NCBI GenBank assembly: GCA_910585195.1 | Contig: CAJUCX010000001.1 | Location: 124,001-188,000, forward strand | Source: an uncultured Christensenellaceae bacterium | GTDB taxonomy: Bacteria > Bacillota > Clostridia > Christensenellales > CAG-314 | Direction: 5' to 3' | DNA: 64,000 bases | Part shown: positions 8,114 through 17,197 of the stretch, piece by piece | Layout: the number at the start of each line of letters is the position of its first letter | Position numbering within the stretch: position 1 is the first letter of the stretch | Notes under the pieces: model-generated | The model's database searches: none | What the model was told of the DNA's origin: nothing | What the model saw: only the letters and a program-made list of their open reading frames with translations | Position numbers and translations under genes: made by a program

Positions 8114-9106
8114 TTAAGAAACATCACGACGAACCTTTGTTTTTACCGCCTTAAACAGCAGACATAAAACAAACACAACCGCGGCGGAAGAAGTTATCGG
8201 CAAGGTAAAATCCAAAATGCCGGCAAAACCAAACAGACTTACAATATAAGCGCATATGAACAATCCTGCAACCGAAACCTGTCTGTCGCCTAATTTGCTC
8301 TCTGCCCACTCTGCCAAAGGAAAAGCCGCCGCCAAAAGCGAAGTAATTATTCCGCAGGCGACTACTATGCAAAAAACATAAAACAAACTTCCCCTTTTTG
8401 CCAAAAACAGCATAGGCATTTCCACGCCTGCAAAATTTTGTCCCGAAAAACAAGACAGCATAAAAAATATAAGCAATGCAAGCACCGACGCCGATATGAC
8501 GGAAACCGCAACGGATTGTTTTTTGTTTAAGTCTTTGCCGCAAACCGTTACAAGCCCGCACATAAGCATTGCGTTGTAAGCAACGTATTTTACCGCCTGC
8601 AATACGTAAGACGCGTCAAACTCCGTCCACTCTCCTCCGCCGCCGTCAAAAAGACAAACGGCAATAAGGCACAATATAATAATCGGCACGAGCACGGCGT
8701 TTATTTTTTTTATGCCGTCAATGCCGAAATAAACCGCAACCGCACAAAGAATTGCGACAATCAGTCCGAAAGGAAAATTTACCCCAAACGCTTTTTGAAA
8801 CAAAGTTTGACAGCCCGCAATCATTGCCGACGCCGCCAAAAAATAATTGAGTAAAAATATTGCGTTAAACACAAACGAAAATTTGCCGAATACCGCTTTG
8901 TTTATCTGCGTAATTCCCGACGCATTTACCGTTTTGCTCATATGCAAAAACAAAAAAGTTACACCGCAAAACAGTACGAAAAACGCCGCCGCAACCAAAA
9001 GCGGATTGCCGTTTTGAAAAAACACCAGCATTTCTCTGCCGGAAGCAAATCCCGCGCCGACCACGCAACCGATAACGACAAGCGAAACAGTCAAGACTTT
9101 TTTCAT
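8114..9106 (-). CDS. YkvI-like membrane transporter
   Basis: A 330-residue polytopic membrane protein with about ten hydrophobic helices. The first helix ends in GAGFASGRE (about residues 17-25), the broken-helix substrate/ion-site motif seen in YkvI-type proteins of the APC/LeuT-fold superfamily. The substrate is unknown for the family. The ATG at 9106 lacks a good Shine-Dalgarno sequence (only AGAGAA is nearby), but the reading frame upstream is not protein-like, so this start is the best choice. It follows the terminator of the TPR operon, so it probably has its own promoter, which I could not define. Confidence 0.8.
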   Translation of the reverse strand: MKKVLTVSLVVIGCVVGAGFASGREMLVFFQNGNPLLVAAAFFVLFCGVTFLFLHMSKTVNASGITQINKAVFGKFSFVFNAIFLLNYFLAASAMIAGCQTLFQKAFGVNFPFGLIVAILCAVAVYFGIDGIKKINAVLVPIIILCLIAVCLFDGGGGEWTEFDASYVLQAVKYVAYNAMLMCGLVTVCGKDLNKKQSVAVSVISASVLALLIFFMLSCFSGQNFAGVEMPMLFLAKRGSLFYVFCIVVACGIITSLLAAAFPLAEWAESKLGDRQVSVAGLFICAYIVSLFGFAGILDFTLPITSSAAVVFVLCLLFKAVKTKVRRDVS

Positions 9107-9216
9107 TGTAAAGTATATTCTCTTGCACTGCAAAAAAGACGGAGCGCTTACAGTCGGTTTTTTTGAAGCAAGCGACAAATAGAAACAATATCGAAATAAA
9201 AAAATATGCTTAACAG

Positions 9217-9240
9217 AAAAAGACGGCAAAAGCCGTCTTT
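9217..9240 (-). terminator. Terminator of the hslO-TPR operon
   Basis: On the minus strand AAAGACGGC TTTT GCCGTCTTT (stems 9232-9240 and 9219-9227) is followed by TTCTG, directly after the TPR gene stop. Confidence 0.88.
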
Positions 9241-9251
9241 CAAAATAAAAT

Positions 9252-10871
9252 TCAATCGAACAACAGTTCCGTAAGCATTGCAAGTCTGTTGTAAGAAATT
9301 TTGAAAAGTTTGCATATTTGCAAATCGCCGAAGTCGTTAAGTTTTGCAAGTCTTACGATAAGCGCGGCAACTTCGTCGAAGGAAGCGCCTGCCGTTTTTA
9401 AGTCGTCGGACTTGCACTCTATCGATTTTGCGGAATAAACAAGTTTGTCAACCCAATTATCGTCGTCAACAAAAAACACTGACAGCGTTGCAAAAGCGCG
9501 CCAAAAGGCTTTTGCGTTTTTTTGCGGAATATTTTTTGCGGGCATTTCCAACTGCATAAAGTAACCGTCTTTACTTAAATAAATATCTTTTTTAGGATAG
9601 TTTTGCAGCAACTTCCACAAAGCAAGCCTCTTTATTTGCCAACCGTAGGACTGAGCCAACAGATTTTTAAGCACTCTCTTTGCCTTTTTGGGGTTGGTCT
9701 TTATAATGCCGTCCAAAATAAACTCCGACAAATCGACTTGTTCGTTATTAAACGCCCACGAGGCAATGCTTTCCGTCTGTGTATCGTCCCATATGTTTTC
9801 AAAGTTTATTTCGGCAATCTGCTTTTTAATTTTGTTTTCTTCTTCCGCAGGCAAAGCCAATTCATACGGCAGAGTTTCCTCTTTTTTGCCGCAGTCTATT
9901 GCGTCTTGCACAAAGCCGAGATAATACTCCAACAACATCGTATCGGGAAAAATTCTGTTTATAGTTACAAAATATTCCTTGCATTTTTCCAACTTACCGC
10001 AGTTGTAAGCCGCAACAGCCGCAAAAGTCAAATAATCCACGTCGTAAGGAAACTCTCGCAAATACTCTTCCGTCTGCTTCAACGCCTGAGCGTGCCTGCC
10101 GGTAAGACTCATTATTTTTATAACTCTCTTGACGTCGTCAATGTCTTTTACGTCAAGACTTGCAAGTTTTTCCACCGCGTCGTCGCACTGTCCTTTGTTT
10201 CCTATAAAATACAACGCCATTGCCAAGTTGCACCACGCAAATACGTCATTTTCGTCCTTACGCAAAATTTGCTTTGCCGTGTCTATAACTCTTGCAAACT
10301 TACCCTCCAAAATGTAAATCTGGCACATATGATTTTTGCAAAACGCGTCGTCGGGAAAAGACTCCAACACTTCCAAAAAGCCTTGTTTTGCCTCGTCTAT
10401 CTGTCCGTCCAAAAACAACCTTACACAGCGCTGTTTGACGACTTCGCAAAGATGTTTCGGCATAGGGTAAACTTGCTCGTACTGGGGAATAAAATTGAAA
10501 GAGTTTTCAAAAACTTCCATAAGGTCTACGTCGTCCGTCAACTCTGAAAAATTTTTGAGATAATACAACTCGTGCAAACTGTCTCCCACAATAGAATAAT
10601 TTTGCCCCAACAGCGCGCAGGCGCTTTCGTTGTCGGGCTCGTTTGACAGTAGCTTAAACAACGCAGAGTTTGACGCGTCAAACAAATTCATTTTTTGATA
10701 CACCACGGCAAGCCCTATCAACGCAGACGAAGCGGAAGGCCTCTTTTTTAGCGCGGCAAAAATATATCTCAATGCTTTGAGATATTCTCCGTCTTTAACG
10801 CTTTCTACTCCCTTGTTGACGTAAAAGTCAAAACCTTTGTCAAAGTTGACTACTTTTTTGCCGTTTTTCAA
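9252..10871 (-). CDS. Tetratricopeptide-repeat protein
   Basis: A 539-residue soluble protein whose first two thirds consist of helical TPR-type repeats, recognisable by the spacing of small and aromatic residues (for example GEYLKALRYIFAALKKRP, FAWCNLAMALYFIGNKGQ and DVDYLTFAAVAAYNCGKLEKCKEYF). No signal peptide or membrane segment is visible, so it is probably a cytoplasmic scaffold; the specific role is unknown. The start is TTG at 10871, supported by AAGGAG five bases upstream, which overlaps the hslO stop codon. Coupling to hslO suggests a link to proteostasis, but that is inference only. Confidence 0.8.
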   Translation of the reverse strand: MKNGKKVVNFDKGFDFYVNKGVESVKDGEYLKALRYIFAALKKRPSASSALIGLAVVYQKMNLFDASNSALFKLLSNEPDNESACALLGQNYSIVGDSLHELYYLKNFSELTDDVDLMEVFENSFNFIPQYEQVYPMPKHLCEVVKQRCVRLFLDGQIDEAKQGFLEVLESFPDDAFCKNHMCQIYILEGKFARVIDTAKQILRKDENDVFAWCNLAMALYFIGNKGQCDDAVEKLASLDVKDIDDVKRVIKIMSLTGRHAQALKQTEEYLREFPYDVDYLTFAAVAAYNCGKLEKCKEYFVTINRIFPDTMLLEYYLGFVQDAIDCGKKEETLPYELALPAEEENKIKKQIAEINFENIWDDTQTESIASWAFNNEQVDLSEFILDGIIKTNPKKAKRVLKNLLAQSYGWQIKRLALWKLLQNYPKKDIYLSKDGYFMQLEMPAKNIPQKNAKAFWRAFATLSVFFVDDDNWVDKLVYSAKSIECKSDDLKTAGASFDEVAALIVRLAKLNDFGDLQICKLFKISYNRLAMLTELLFD

Positions 10872-10873
10872 TT

Positions 10874-11749
10874 TTACTCCTTAAAGCCGCAGACTTCGTA
10901 AGCCTGCTGTTTGTTATATTTATATTTCTTGTTGCAAAACTGGCAGACGACTTCTATCTCGCCCTTTTCGGCAATAAGTTCGTCAACGTCGTTTTTTTGC
11001 AACGATACCAAAACTTTGTCGATTTTTTCTTTATTGCAATCGCACACGTATGCGCAAGTCGATTTGTCGATTTCTTTCAACCCCAACGTGCAAAAATATT
11101 CCTTTGCAAATTCTTCCGCAGTTTTTCCATACATAAGTTGGCTTGCGTTGGAGAGATTTGCAAACACCTTTTCAAATCGGTCTATGCTTTCGTCGGTTGC
11201 AAACGGCAGCACGGAAGCAAAAATGCCGCCTGCGCTTATGCAACTGCCGTCGGAATTTATCTTAACGCCCAAAGCCACACCGCACGGGGTTTGCTCGCTT
11301 GTTGCAAAATAGTTTGCAAAATCTTCGGCAATTTCGCCGCTGACGATTTCACTCGTGCCGACGTACGGGTCTTTAAGCCCCATATTTTTAATTACAGTCA
11401 TTTTCCCCTGTGTGCCGACTGCCCTTTTTACGTCAAGTTTACCGTATTCGTTTATAAAACTCTCTACGCCGGGATTTGTTACGTAGCCTTTGACGTTTCC
11501 GCTTGACGACGCCGTAGCGGTAATTACGCCTATATCTCCGCCGCCGTTTATGACAACCGTCATATAATCCTCGTCGTGTTTTAGTTCATACCCCATAATT
11601 GCGCAAATAGACAGCACTCTGCCAAGCGCCGCCGCCGCAACGGGACTTAAATTAAAATACTCTATTGCTTTATTGACAATGTCGGTGCTTTTGATAACCG
11701 TAAGCGAAATTTCATCGTTGCAAGCCAATGCCTTGTAAATTTCTGCCAT
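10874..11749 (-). CDS. hslO: Redox-regulated chaperone Hsp33
   Basis: Hsp33 is a cytoplasmic holdase that is switched on when oxidation releases zinc from its C-terminal domain. The 291-residue protein has the expected length. The N-terminal domain carries the GGGDIGVITATASSSGNVKGYV stretch, and the zinc switch is visible as CDC and CQFC in the last 60 residues (CxC...CxxC). Start: ATG preceded by AAGGAG. It is third in a four-gene operon, 11 bases after the methyltransferase gene and 2 bases before the TPR gene. Confidence 0.96.
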   Translation of the reverse strand: MAEIYKALACNDEISLTVIKSTDIVNKAIEYFNLSPVAAAALGRVLSICAIMGYELKHDEDYMTVVINGGGDIGVITATASSSGNVKGYVTNPGVESFINEYGKLDVKRAVGTQGKMTVIKNMGLKDPYVGTSEIVSGEIAEDFANYFATSEQTPCGVALGVKINSDGSCISAGGIFASVLPFATDESIDRFEKVFANLSNASQLMYGKTAEEFAKEYFCTLGLKEIDKSTCAYVCDCNKEKIDKVLVSLQKNDVDELIAEKGEIEVVCQFCNKKYKYNKQQAYEVCGFKE

Positions 11750-11760
11750 AAAACTCCTTA

Positions 11761-12471
11761 TTATTTAACCGCGCAAAAAACAATGCGCTGCGTGCTGTCT
11801 TTTACTTTACCGTCGGTATAGTCCGCAAAAGTCTGTACGGAAGAAAAACCCGCTTTTTTCAGTAAATCGCAAAGTTGCGCTTCTGCGTAAATATATTGCG
11901 TATGTCTTTCGTCAAACCTTTGATATTGTTTGCCGTTTTTAATAAAAAAGGTCAAATCCATAACAACCCTGTCTTTTTTTAGACTGTTTGTCCAAAAATA
12001 AGTAAGGTCGTCCTCATCCTGATAAAAAAAGTTGTTGCCCAAAATATTTTTGAGTTTGTATGCCGACGAAACGTCAAACACAAATATTCCGCCGTCTTGC
12101 AAACAGCCGAAAACGTTTGCAAAAACCTTTTCGACGTCCGTAGGCGCAACGTAATTTATACCGTCGCAAACGCAGGAAACAAAATTTACTTTGTCCGTTG
12201 CCGTAAACTGCGTCATATCCTGACAGCGGAACATCGGATTTTTTACGTTTGTCTTTTTGGACTCCGCAACGGCAAGCATACTTTCCGACAGGTCTATGCC
12301 TACCATAGTGCAGCCCTTTTGCGCAAGCCTAAATGTTACGTTGCCCGTGCCGCAAGCCAAGTCTATACCTTTGCCTGCGCAGCCGCGGTCAATTAAGAAT
12401 TGCGACCATTTGTCATAGTCGCAATCAATAAGTCTGTTATAATAATCTGCAAAAACGTTATAGCAAGACAT
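11761..12471 (-). CDS. Class I SAM-dependent methyltransferase
   Basis: A 236-residue methyltransferase of the Rossmann type. It begins with YNVFADYYNRLID, the usual lead-in of Methyltransf_25-type proteins. Motif I is GIDLACGTGNVTFRLAQKG (about residues 35-53), the acidic residue binding the SAM ribose is in VGIDLSESML, and motif IV lies near CVCDGINYV. The substrate cannot be told from sequence; small molecules or proteins are both possible. The ribosome binding site is weak (AGAGAG). It lies between a membrane protein and hslO in a tightly packed operon. Confidence 0.87.
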   Translation of the reverse strand: MSCYNVFADYYNRLIDCDYDKWSQFLIDRGCAGKGIDLACGTGNVTFRLAQKGCTMVGIDLSESMLAVAESKKTNVKNPMFRCQDMTQFTATDKVNFVSCVCDGINYVAPTDVEKVFANVFGCLQDGGIFVFDVSSAYKLKNILGNNFFYQDEDDLTYFWTNSLKKDRVVMDLTFFIKNGKQYQRFDERHTQYIYAEAQLCDLLKKAGFSSVQTFADYTDGKVKDSTQRIVFCAVK

Positions 12472-12481
12472 AAATTCTCTC

Positions 12482-13369
12482 TTATTTTGCGTATACGGCA
12501 GTAGAGCGGATTATATGAATCATCCAAATAAGCCCTACGTACAGCATACCGAACATTATAAGCAAAATGCTCAACATTGACTGCACAAACGACACGTTGA
12601 CAAACAGCAACAAGGCAATAGGCAACAGCATAAAGAAGAAAGTTATCAAATGCGTAAAGAAATGCTTAAAGGTAAATCTTATTGCATTTATCAACCCTTT
12701 GCCTACCGATTCTTTATAAAGCGTGCTTGTACCTAGGTAAACAAACCCCACAAGCAAAATAACAATCAGCACGCAGTAAACTACAACGCTTATTGCAATA
12801 GACAGCCATTCTGCAAGACCGCTCATTGCCTGTCCCAAATAAAAGTTGCCCAAAAGTCCGCATGCAAACACGACCACAAACGGCAAAAACCTTAATCCGG
12901 TTTGATACACGCCGTTGAAGAAAGATTTGAAGATACGCAATTTGCCAGTCCAATAAGCGTCGCGTATTACGGCAAAACCGCCGGAAAGCCCTACTGTAAT
13001 TACCGGTATGCCCAAAAGCAGCCACAGATACATATTTTGCAAAATGTCAACTGTGTTTGACGCAACGTACGGTTCCAAACCGAACCACGGCATAATACCC
13101 AAACCGAAAGTTGCGGAATACGGCAGGTTTTGAGAAAGCCCCAAAATTTTGCTGCTTGCAAGGAAGATGATTATAACCGCAGGAATAACAAAGATAATCA
13201 TCATAAGCTCCAACAGCAAGGTGCGAAACATTGCGGTATTGTACATATAGCCGAAAAACTTCCAACCGCCTGTTGTGTTTTCTATTTTGGTAATCAGCGC
13301 GCTTCTTTCATTTTCAAAGCATATTTTGCCGACGTTTTTTTTGTTGTTTTTATTTTTATTGTTAGCCAT
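12482..13369 (-). CDS. Polytopic membrane protein of unknown function
   Basis: A 295-residue protein that starts with a hydrophilic, Asn/Lys-rich segment (MANNKNKNNKKN) and then has about six membrane helices, the first at roughly residues 55-80 and the last pair at the C terminus. There is no recognisable catalytic motif. The overall look is like DUF624/YesL-type or glycerophosphoryl-diester-associated membrane proteins, but I cannot assign it. The ATG at 13369 is preferred because AAGGCGGA lies upstream; an earlier frame start would include a non-conserved stretch. It is the first gene of the operon running through hslO. Confidence 0.75.
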   Translation of the reverse strand: MANNKNKNNKKNVGKICFENERSALITKIENTTGGWKFFGYMYNTAMFRTLLLELMMIIFVIPAVIIIFLASSKILGLSQNLPYSATFGLGIMPWFGLEPYVASNTVDILQNMYLWLLLGIPVITVGLSGGFAVIRDAYWTGKLRIFKSFFNGVYQTGLRFLPFVVVFACGLLGNFYLGQAMSGLAEWLSIAISVVVYCVLIVILLVGFVYLGTSTLYKESVGKGLINAIRFTFKHFFTHLITFFFMLLPIALLLFVNVSFVQSMLSILLIMFGMLYVGLIWMIHIIRSTAVYAK

Positions 13370-13465
13370 AAAAATCCGCCTTAAAGTTATATATTGATAT
13401 TTTAACAAAAAATCAAAAATAAAACAAATAAATTGCTATATTTGAGTAAATTATTTACAGCGTAT

Positions 13466-13494
13466 TTGACGAAAAAAAACTTGTGTGATAATAT
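13466..13494 (+). promoter_or_regulatory. Sigma-A promoter for asd
   Basis: TTGACG (13466-13471) and TAATAT (13489-13494) are separated by 17 bases. The transcript would start about 40 bases before the ATG, leaving no room for a lysine riboswitch, and none was seen. Confidence 0.75.
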
Positions 13495-13540
13495 TTTTAG
13501 CATATAAAAAGAAAATCCATCTCAGTAGGAGGACATATTG

Positions 13541-14542
13541 ATGAAAAAATTTGACATCGCAGTAGTCGGTTGCACCGGCAAAGTCGGCAGACAAATGATT
13601 ACCGTGTTGGAAGAAAGAAAACTTCCTTACGGCAAAATAGTTATGTTTGCGTCCCAAAAGAGCGCCGGCAGCAAAATCTCTTTCGACGGCAAAGAGTATG
13701 AAGTAATCGAACTTAACGAAGCAAACATAAAAGCAAACAAAGTAGACATTGCTCTTATGTCGGCAGGCGGCGGCACAAGCAAAATCTTTGCCCCTGTATT
13801 TGCGCAAAACGGCACGGTCGTAATAGACAATTCCAGCCAATGGAGAATGGACAAAGACGTGCCTTTGGTTGTGCCGGAAGCAAACGCGGCAGACGCGCTC
13901 GACAACCACGGCATAATCGCAAACCCAAACTGCTCTACCATACAGGCAATAGTCGCATTAAAACCGCTTAACGACAAATATAAAATCAAACGCGTAGTTT
14001 ACTCTACCTATCAAGCGGTTTCCGGCGCAGGCATGGCAGGCAGCGAAGATTTGGAAAACGGCGCAAAAGGCATCGCTCCTAAAAAGTTTAATCACCCTAT
14101 TTTTCACAACGTGCTTCCGCAAATAGACGTATTTACCGAAAGCGGATACACCAAAGAAGAAGAAAAGATGATAAATGAAACCCGCAAAATATTCCACGCG
14201 CCTGATATGGCTGTAACCGCAACCACCGTAAGAGTGCCTGTCCCTAACGGACACAGCGAAAGCATCAACGTAGAGTTTGAAAAAGAATTCGACCTCGACC
14301 AACTCAAAAAAGATTTGGCAAATGCGGAAGGTCTCGTGCTTATGGACGACGTTGCAAACTGCGTTTACCCTATGCCTTGCAACTGCGACGGCAAAGACGA
14401 AGTTTTTGTCGGCAGAGTTAGACGCGACTTCTCAGTAAAGAGCGGCGTAAATTTGTGGGTGGTTGCAGACAACATCCGCAAAGGCGCGGCAACCAACGCA
14501 GTGCAAATCGCACAATATTTAATTGCAAATTGGAATAAATAA
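13541..14542 (+). CDS. asd: Aspartate-semialdehyde dehydrogenase
   Basis: Reduces aspartyl phosphate to aspartate semialdehyde with NADPH, the branch point toward lysine, diaminopimelate, threonine and methionine. The 333-residue protein begins with the nucleotide-binding fold VVGCTGKVGRQM, contains the catalytic cysteine in ANPNCSTIQ (about residue 130), the active-site segment YQAVSGAGMAG, and the substrate-binding histidine in VPVPNGHSESI. The ATG at 13541 is chosen over an in-frame TTG three bases earlier because AGGAGG lies eight bases upstream. It is a monocistronic plus-strand gene between two minus-strand operons, with its own promoter and terminator. Confidence 0.97.
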   Translation: MKKFDIAVVGCTGKVGRQMITVLEERKLPYGKIVMFASQKSAGSKISFDGKEYEVIELNEANIKANKVDIALMSAGGGTSKIFAPVFAQNGTVVIDNSSQWRMDKDVPLVVPEANAADALDNHGIIANPNCSTIQAIVALKPLNDKYKIKRVVYSTYQAVSGAGMAGSEDLENGAKGIAPKKFNHPIFHNVLPQIDVFTESGYTKEEEKMINETRKIFHAPDMAVTATTVRVPVPNGHSESINVEFEKEFDLDQLKKDLANAEGLVLMDDVANCVYPMPCNCDGKDEVFVGRVRRDFSVKSGVNLWVVADNIRKGAATNAVQIAQYLIANWNK

Positions 14543-14560
14543 TTTTTATGACATACAGCA

Positions 14561-14590
14561 AAAAAAACTTGCTAAACGCAAGTCTTTTTT
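14561..14590 (+). terminator. Terminator after asd
   Basis: A short stem ACTTGC/GCAAGT (14567-14572, 14578-14583) with a TAAAC loop is preceded by an A-tract and followed by CTTTTTT. Confidence 0.8.
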
Positions 14591-14615
14591 GATACATAAA
14601 TTGACCTTTAATAAA

Positions 14616-14653
14616 TTTCACCGCGCCATGCAACAATGCATAGCGCGGTGAAA
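14616..14653 (-). terminator. Hairpin ending the dnaG-rpoD-trmK transcript
   Basis: TTTCACCGCGC (14616-14626) pairs with GCGCGGTGAAA (14643-14653), and an inner ATGCA/TGCAT stem continues it. The one mismatch on the plus strand becomes a G-U pair on the minus strand, so the RNA hairpin belongs to the minus-strand transcript. The following T-tract (TTTATT) is weak. Confidence 0.6.
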
Positions 14654-14714
14654 TTATGTAAAAGATTTTTGTAAACTTATTTTGTAATTAAATTTTACTT
14701 CTTGCTGCCAAAAC

Positions 14715-15416
14715 CTACTTTTTATAAATCAGTCTTTGGCAGTTTTCGCAAACGACAAAACTGTTTTCGTCAAGTTTGCCGGTTGCCCCAATAGACACTT
14801 CCATTTGGCAACCGCCGCACTTGTTTGCACCGACCAACGGCACCAAAACGGGGTAAATACCTTGCTTGCGCAGTTTTTGATATACTTCCAAAGTTTTGGC
14901 GTCAACTTCCTTTTCCAAAGTTTGCAACTCGGCACGAAGCGCAGAAACTTCCGGCTCGCGCTGTTTTTTTAACGCTTCAAACTTTTCTTTGCACTCCATA
15001 TATTGACTGCGCGCAGTAGGCACTTTGCCGCGCAATTCGTCATAGCGTTTGCTGATGTCGTCCATTTCTTTTATGGCGGCATTTACGTCCTTTTCTATCG
15101 TGGCGATACTTCTCGACACGTCGGTAAGTTTTTTGGAAAGATAATTGAGTTCGTCCTTATCTATTGCGTTGCCTACGCCGTTTTCCAACTCGTCAAAATC
15201 CTTTATGCTTTGCTGATAAGTGGTTTTCAATTTGTTGACTAGCGAAGTAAGTTCTTCCGCACGCCTGTCCATCTTTTTAAGCTGCTCCTCAGACTCTTTC
15301 AAAAACTGACCGAGTTTTTTACCTCTCAAAGACTCGTCCGAGTGATTGAGTCCGTAAATAATTTTTTTGATTTTGCCGTCAATCTCCTGGTATTTAAGCA
15401 TATTTTCCATTTTCAT
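14715..15416 (-). CDS. C4-type zinc-ribbon coiled-coil protein (formerly DUF164)
   Basis: A 233-residue protein made of a long helical hairpin (roughly residues 10-190, with heptad-rich KESEEQLKKMDRRAEELTSL and similar) and a C-terminal zinc ribbon with CGGC and CENC pairs. This is the zf-RING_7 arrangement found across bacteria. Its exact role is not settled; nucleic-acid or ribosome-linked functions have been suggested for relatives. The start ATG overlaps the trmK stop as ATGA, with GGAGG about ten bases upstream. It is the last gene of the dnaG-rpoD-trmK operon. Confidence 0.88.
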   Translation of the reverse strand: MKMENMLKYQEIDGKIKKIIYGLNHSDESLRGKKLGQFLKESEEQLKKMDRRAEELTSLVNKLKTTYQQSIKDFDELENGVGNAIDKDELNYLSKKLTDVSRSIATIEKDVNAAIKEMDDISKRYDELRGKVPTARSQYMECKEKFEALKKQREPEVSALRAELQTLEKEVDAKTLEVYQKLRKQGIYPVLVPLVGANKCGGCQMEVSIGATGKLDENSFVVCENCQRLIYKK

Positions 15417-16054
15417 ATATTAAGTTCCTCCGCAATTTCTGCAAGTTGTTTAAGATAATTCAACATTATTTCATTATCCGGTTTTTTGTTTAACAAATTT
15501 TTTGTCTTTTGTATTTGTAAATTTACGTATCGTTTGAAGGCGTCGTGTTTGTCTTTTAAGTTTGTTCTGCCGAAGATTTTTTCCTTTTCGTTGAGGCTGT
15601 CATTACCTTGCCTGATGAGCATAAGGTTGTAAAACTTTTTGTCGCATATTATCTTGTCATACTCTATCTTAAAATTTTTTGCGGCGTATTCTCTTACCTC
15701 GGGCAAATTACGCATAGGCTGCAACACGAAATATTCAGGCAAAAAATGACTGTTTGCAATTATGTCGATAGTTTCTTTTCCACCCATACCTGCAATAACC
15801 ACACAGTCGGCATACTCTATCTTTTCCAGTCCGTTGCCCACAAAAAACTCTGCCCTGTCGCAAAGCCCTTGCCTTTCGCACAGCAACCGCGCTTTGTTGA
15901 GGCTCGGCGCACTTATATCGCTAAACAGCACCTTTTGCGCCTTGCCGCACTTTAACGCCGACACCCCGATATAGCCGTGGTCGCAGCCTACGTCAGCCAA
16001 AATTTTGCAATTAGGCACCAGCGACACTATGCTTTCTATCCGTGCGGAATGCAT
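15413..16054 (-). CDS. trmK: tRNA (adenine22-N1)-methyltransferase
   Basis: Methylates N1 of adenine 22 in tRNA using SAM. The 213-residue protein shows the TrmK sequence pattern: LADVGCDHGYIGVSAL (SAM motif I, about residues 19-34), FSDISAPSLNKA, VIAGMGGKETIDII (motif IV), and the LQPMRNLPEVREY signature. A C-terminal helical extension follows. The ATG begins one base after the rpoD stop codon and has no clear ribosome binding site, so translation is probably coupled to rpoD. The rpoD-trmK order is common in Bacillota. Confidence 0.93.
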   Translation of the reverse strand: MHSARIESIVSLVPNCKILADVGCDHGYIGVSALKCGKAQKVLFSDISAPSLNKARLLCERQGLCDRAEFFVGNGLEKIEYADCVVIAGMGGKETIDIIANSHFLPEYFVLQPMRNLPEVREYAAKNFKIEYDKIICDKKFYNLMLIRQGNDSLNEKEKIFGRTNLKDKHDAFKRYVNLQIQKTKNLLNKKPDNEIMLNYLKQLAEIAEELNI

Positions 16055-16055
16055 A

Positions 16056-17129
16056 TCAATATAAATAATCTTTAAGCTTTTTGCTCTTTGAAGGATGTCT
16101 CAACTTTTTAAGCGCTTTTGCCTCTATTTGCCTTATGCGCTCACGGGTTACGTTAAATTCGTGTCCGACTTCTTCCAAAGTCCTAGGTCTGCCGTCGTCA
16201 ATGCCGTAACGCAAACGCAAAACCTTTTCTTCGCGCGGGGTAAGTTTATGCAAAATGCTTATAAGTTGCTCGCGCAGCATAGTCGACGCCGCAACGTCGC
16301 TAGGCGCAGACGCATTGTCGTCTTCTATAAAGTCGCCCAAATGGCTGTCTTCTTCTTCGCCGATAGGCGTTTCAAGACTTACGGGGTCTTGCGAAATTTT
16401 TTGAATTTCTCTTACTTTATCTTCGCCTATGCCCATCTCCTTCGCGATTTCCGCAGGGGTAGGCTCTCTGCCCAACTGCTGCAAGAGGTTGCGCTGTACT
16501 CTCGTCATTTTGTTTATAGTTTCGTACATATGCACAGGTATACGAATGGTTCTTGCTTGGTCGGCAATGGCTCTGGTTATAGCCTGCCTAATCCACCAAG
16601 TCGCATACGTGGAAAATTTGAAGCCTTTTGTATAGTCGAATTTTTCCACCGCTTTCATAAGCCCGAGATTGCCTTCCTGTATCAAATCGAGAAACAGCAT
16701 TCCGCGGCCGACGTATCTCTTTGCGATTGAAACTACAAGACGCAAGTTTGCTTGGCTCAACTGCTGTTTTGCTTCTTCGTCGCCTTCGAGCATTCTCTTT
16801 GCAAGTTCCGTCTCTTGCTCTGCCGTCAAAAGCGGCACTTTGCCGATGTCTTTAAGATACATTTTTACCGGGTCGTCAATGCTTGCCTCGGCAATACCGG
16901 TAGTCATAATATCGCTGCTTAAATCCTCGCTGGCAGACGGCGTGTCGGTAATGGAAACGTTGTTTTCTTCCAACGCCTTAATCAACTCTGCGTTTTGCTC
17001 CGGAGTAATATCCTTAAAAATTTTGTCGATTTTATTTTCCAAATCGTCAAAAGTAACAAACCCTTTTTCGTCAATAATGGGTTTAAGTTCTTTCATCAAC
17101 GTATCTATCGATTGTTGATTGATAATCAT
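16056..17129 (-). CDS. rpoD: Primary RNA polymerase sigma factor (sigma-70/SigA)
   Basis: The housekeeping sigma factor. The 357-residue protein has a reduced region 1.1, then region 1.2 (DPVKMYLKDIGKVPLL), region 2 (NLRLVVSIAKRYVGRGMLFLDLIQEGNLGLMKAV, with the -10 helix KGFKFSTYATWWIRQAITRAIADQ), region 3, and region 4.2 with the -35 helix-turn-helix TLEEVGHEFNVTRERIRQIEAKAL. The length is typical for clostridial SigA. The ATG follows AAAGGGGGA. It lies between dnaG and trmK in the classical macromolecular synthesis arrangement. Confidence 0.98.
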   Translation of the reverse strand: MIINQQSIDTLMKELKPIIDEKGFVTFDDLENKIDKIFKDITPEQNAELIKALEENNVSITDTPSASEDLSSDIMTTGIAEASIDDPVKMYLKDIGKVPLLTAEQETELAKRMLEGDEEAKQQLSQANLRLVVSIAKRYVGRGMLFLDLIQEGNLGLMKAVEKFDYTKGFKFSTYATWWIRQAITRAIADQARTIRIPVHMYETINKMTRVQRNLLQQLGREPTPAEIAKEMGIGEDKVREIQKISQDPVSLETPIGEEEDSHLGDFIEDDNASAPSDVAASTMLREQLISILHKLTPREEKVLRLRYGIDDGRPRTLEEVGHEFNVTRERIRQIEAKALKKLRHPSKSKKLKDYLY

Positions 17130-17197
17130 AAATAAAAAATCCCCCTTTTATCTTAAGTCAAATTTATTGTTTTTTGCCTTACAACGATATTTCAAAT

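Noticed and set aside
9107..9349. An upstream extension of the YkvI-like protein by about 80 codons
   Set aside because: The extension runs through the terminator of the TPR operon and into its stop region, and it contains no membrane-protein pattern.
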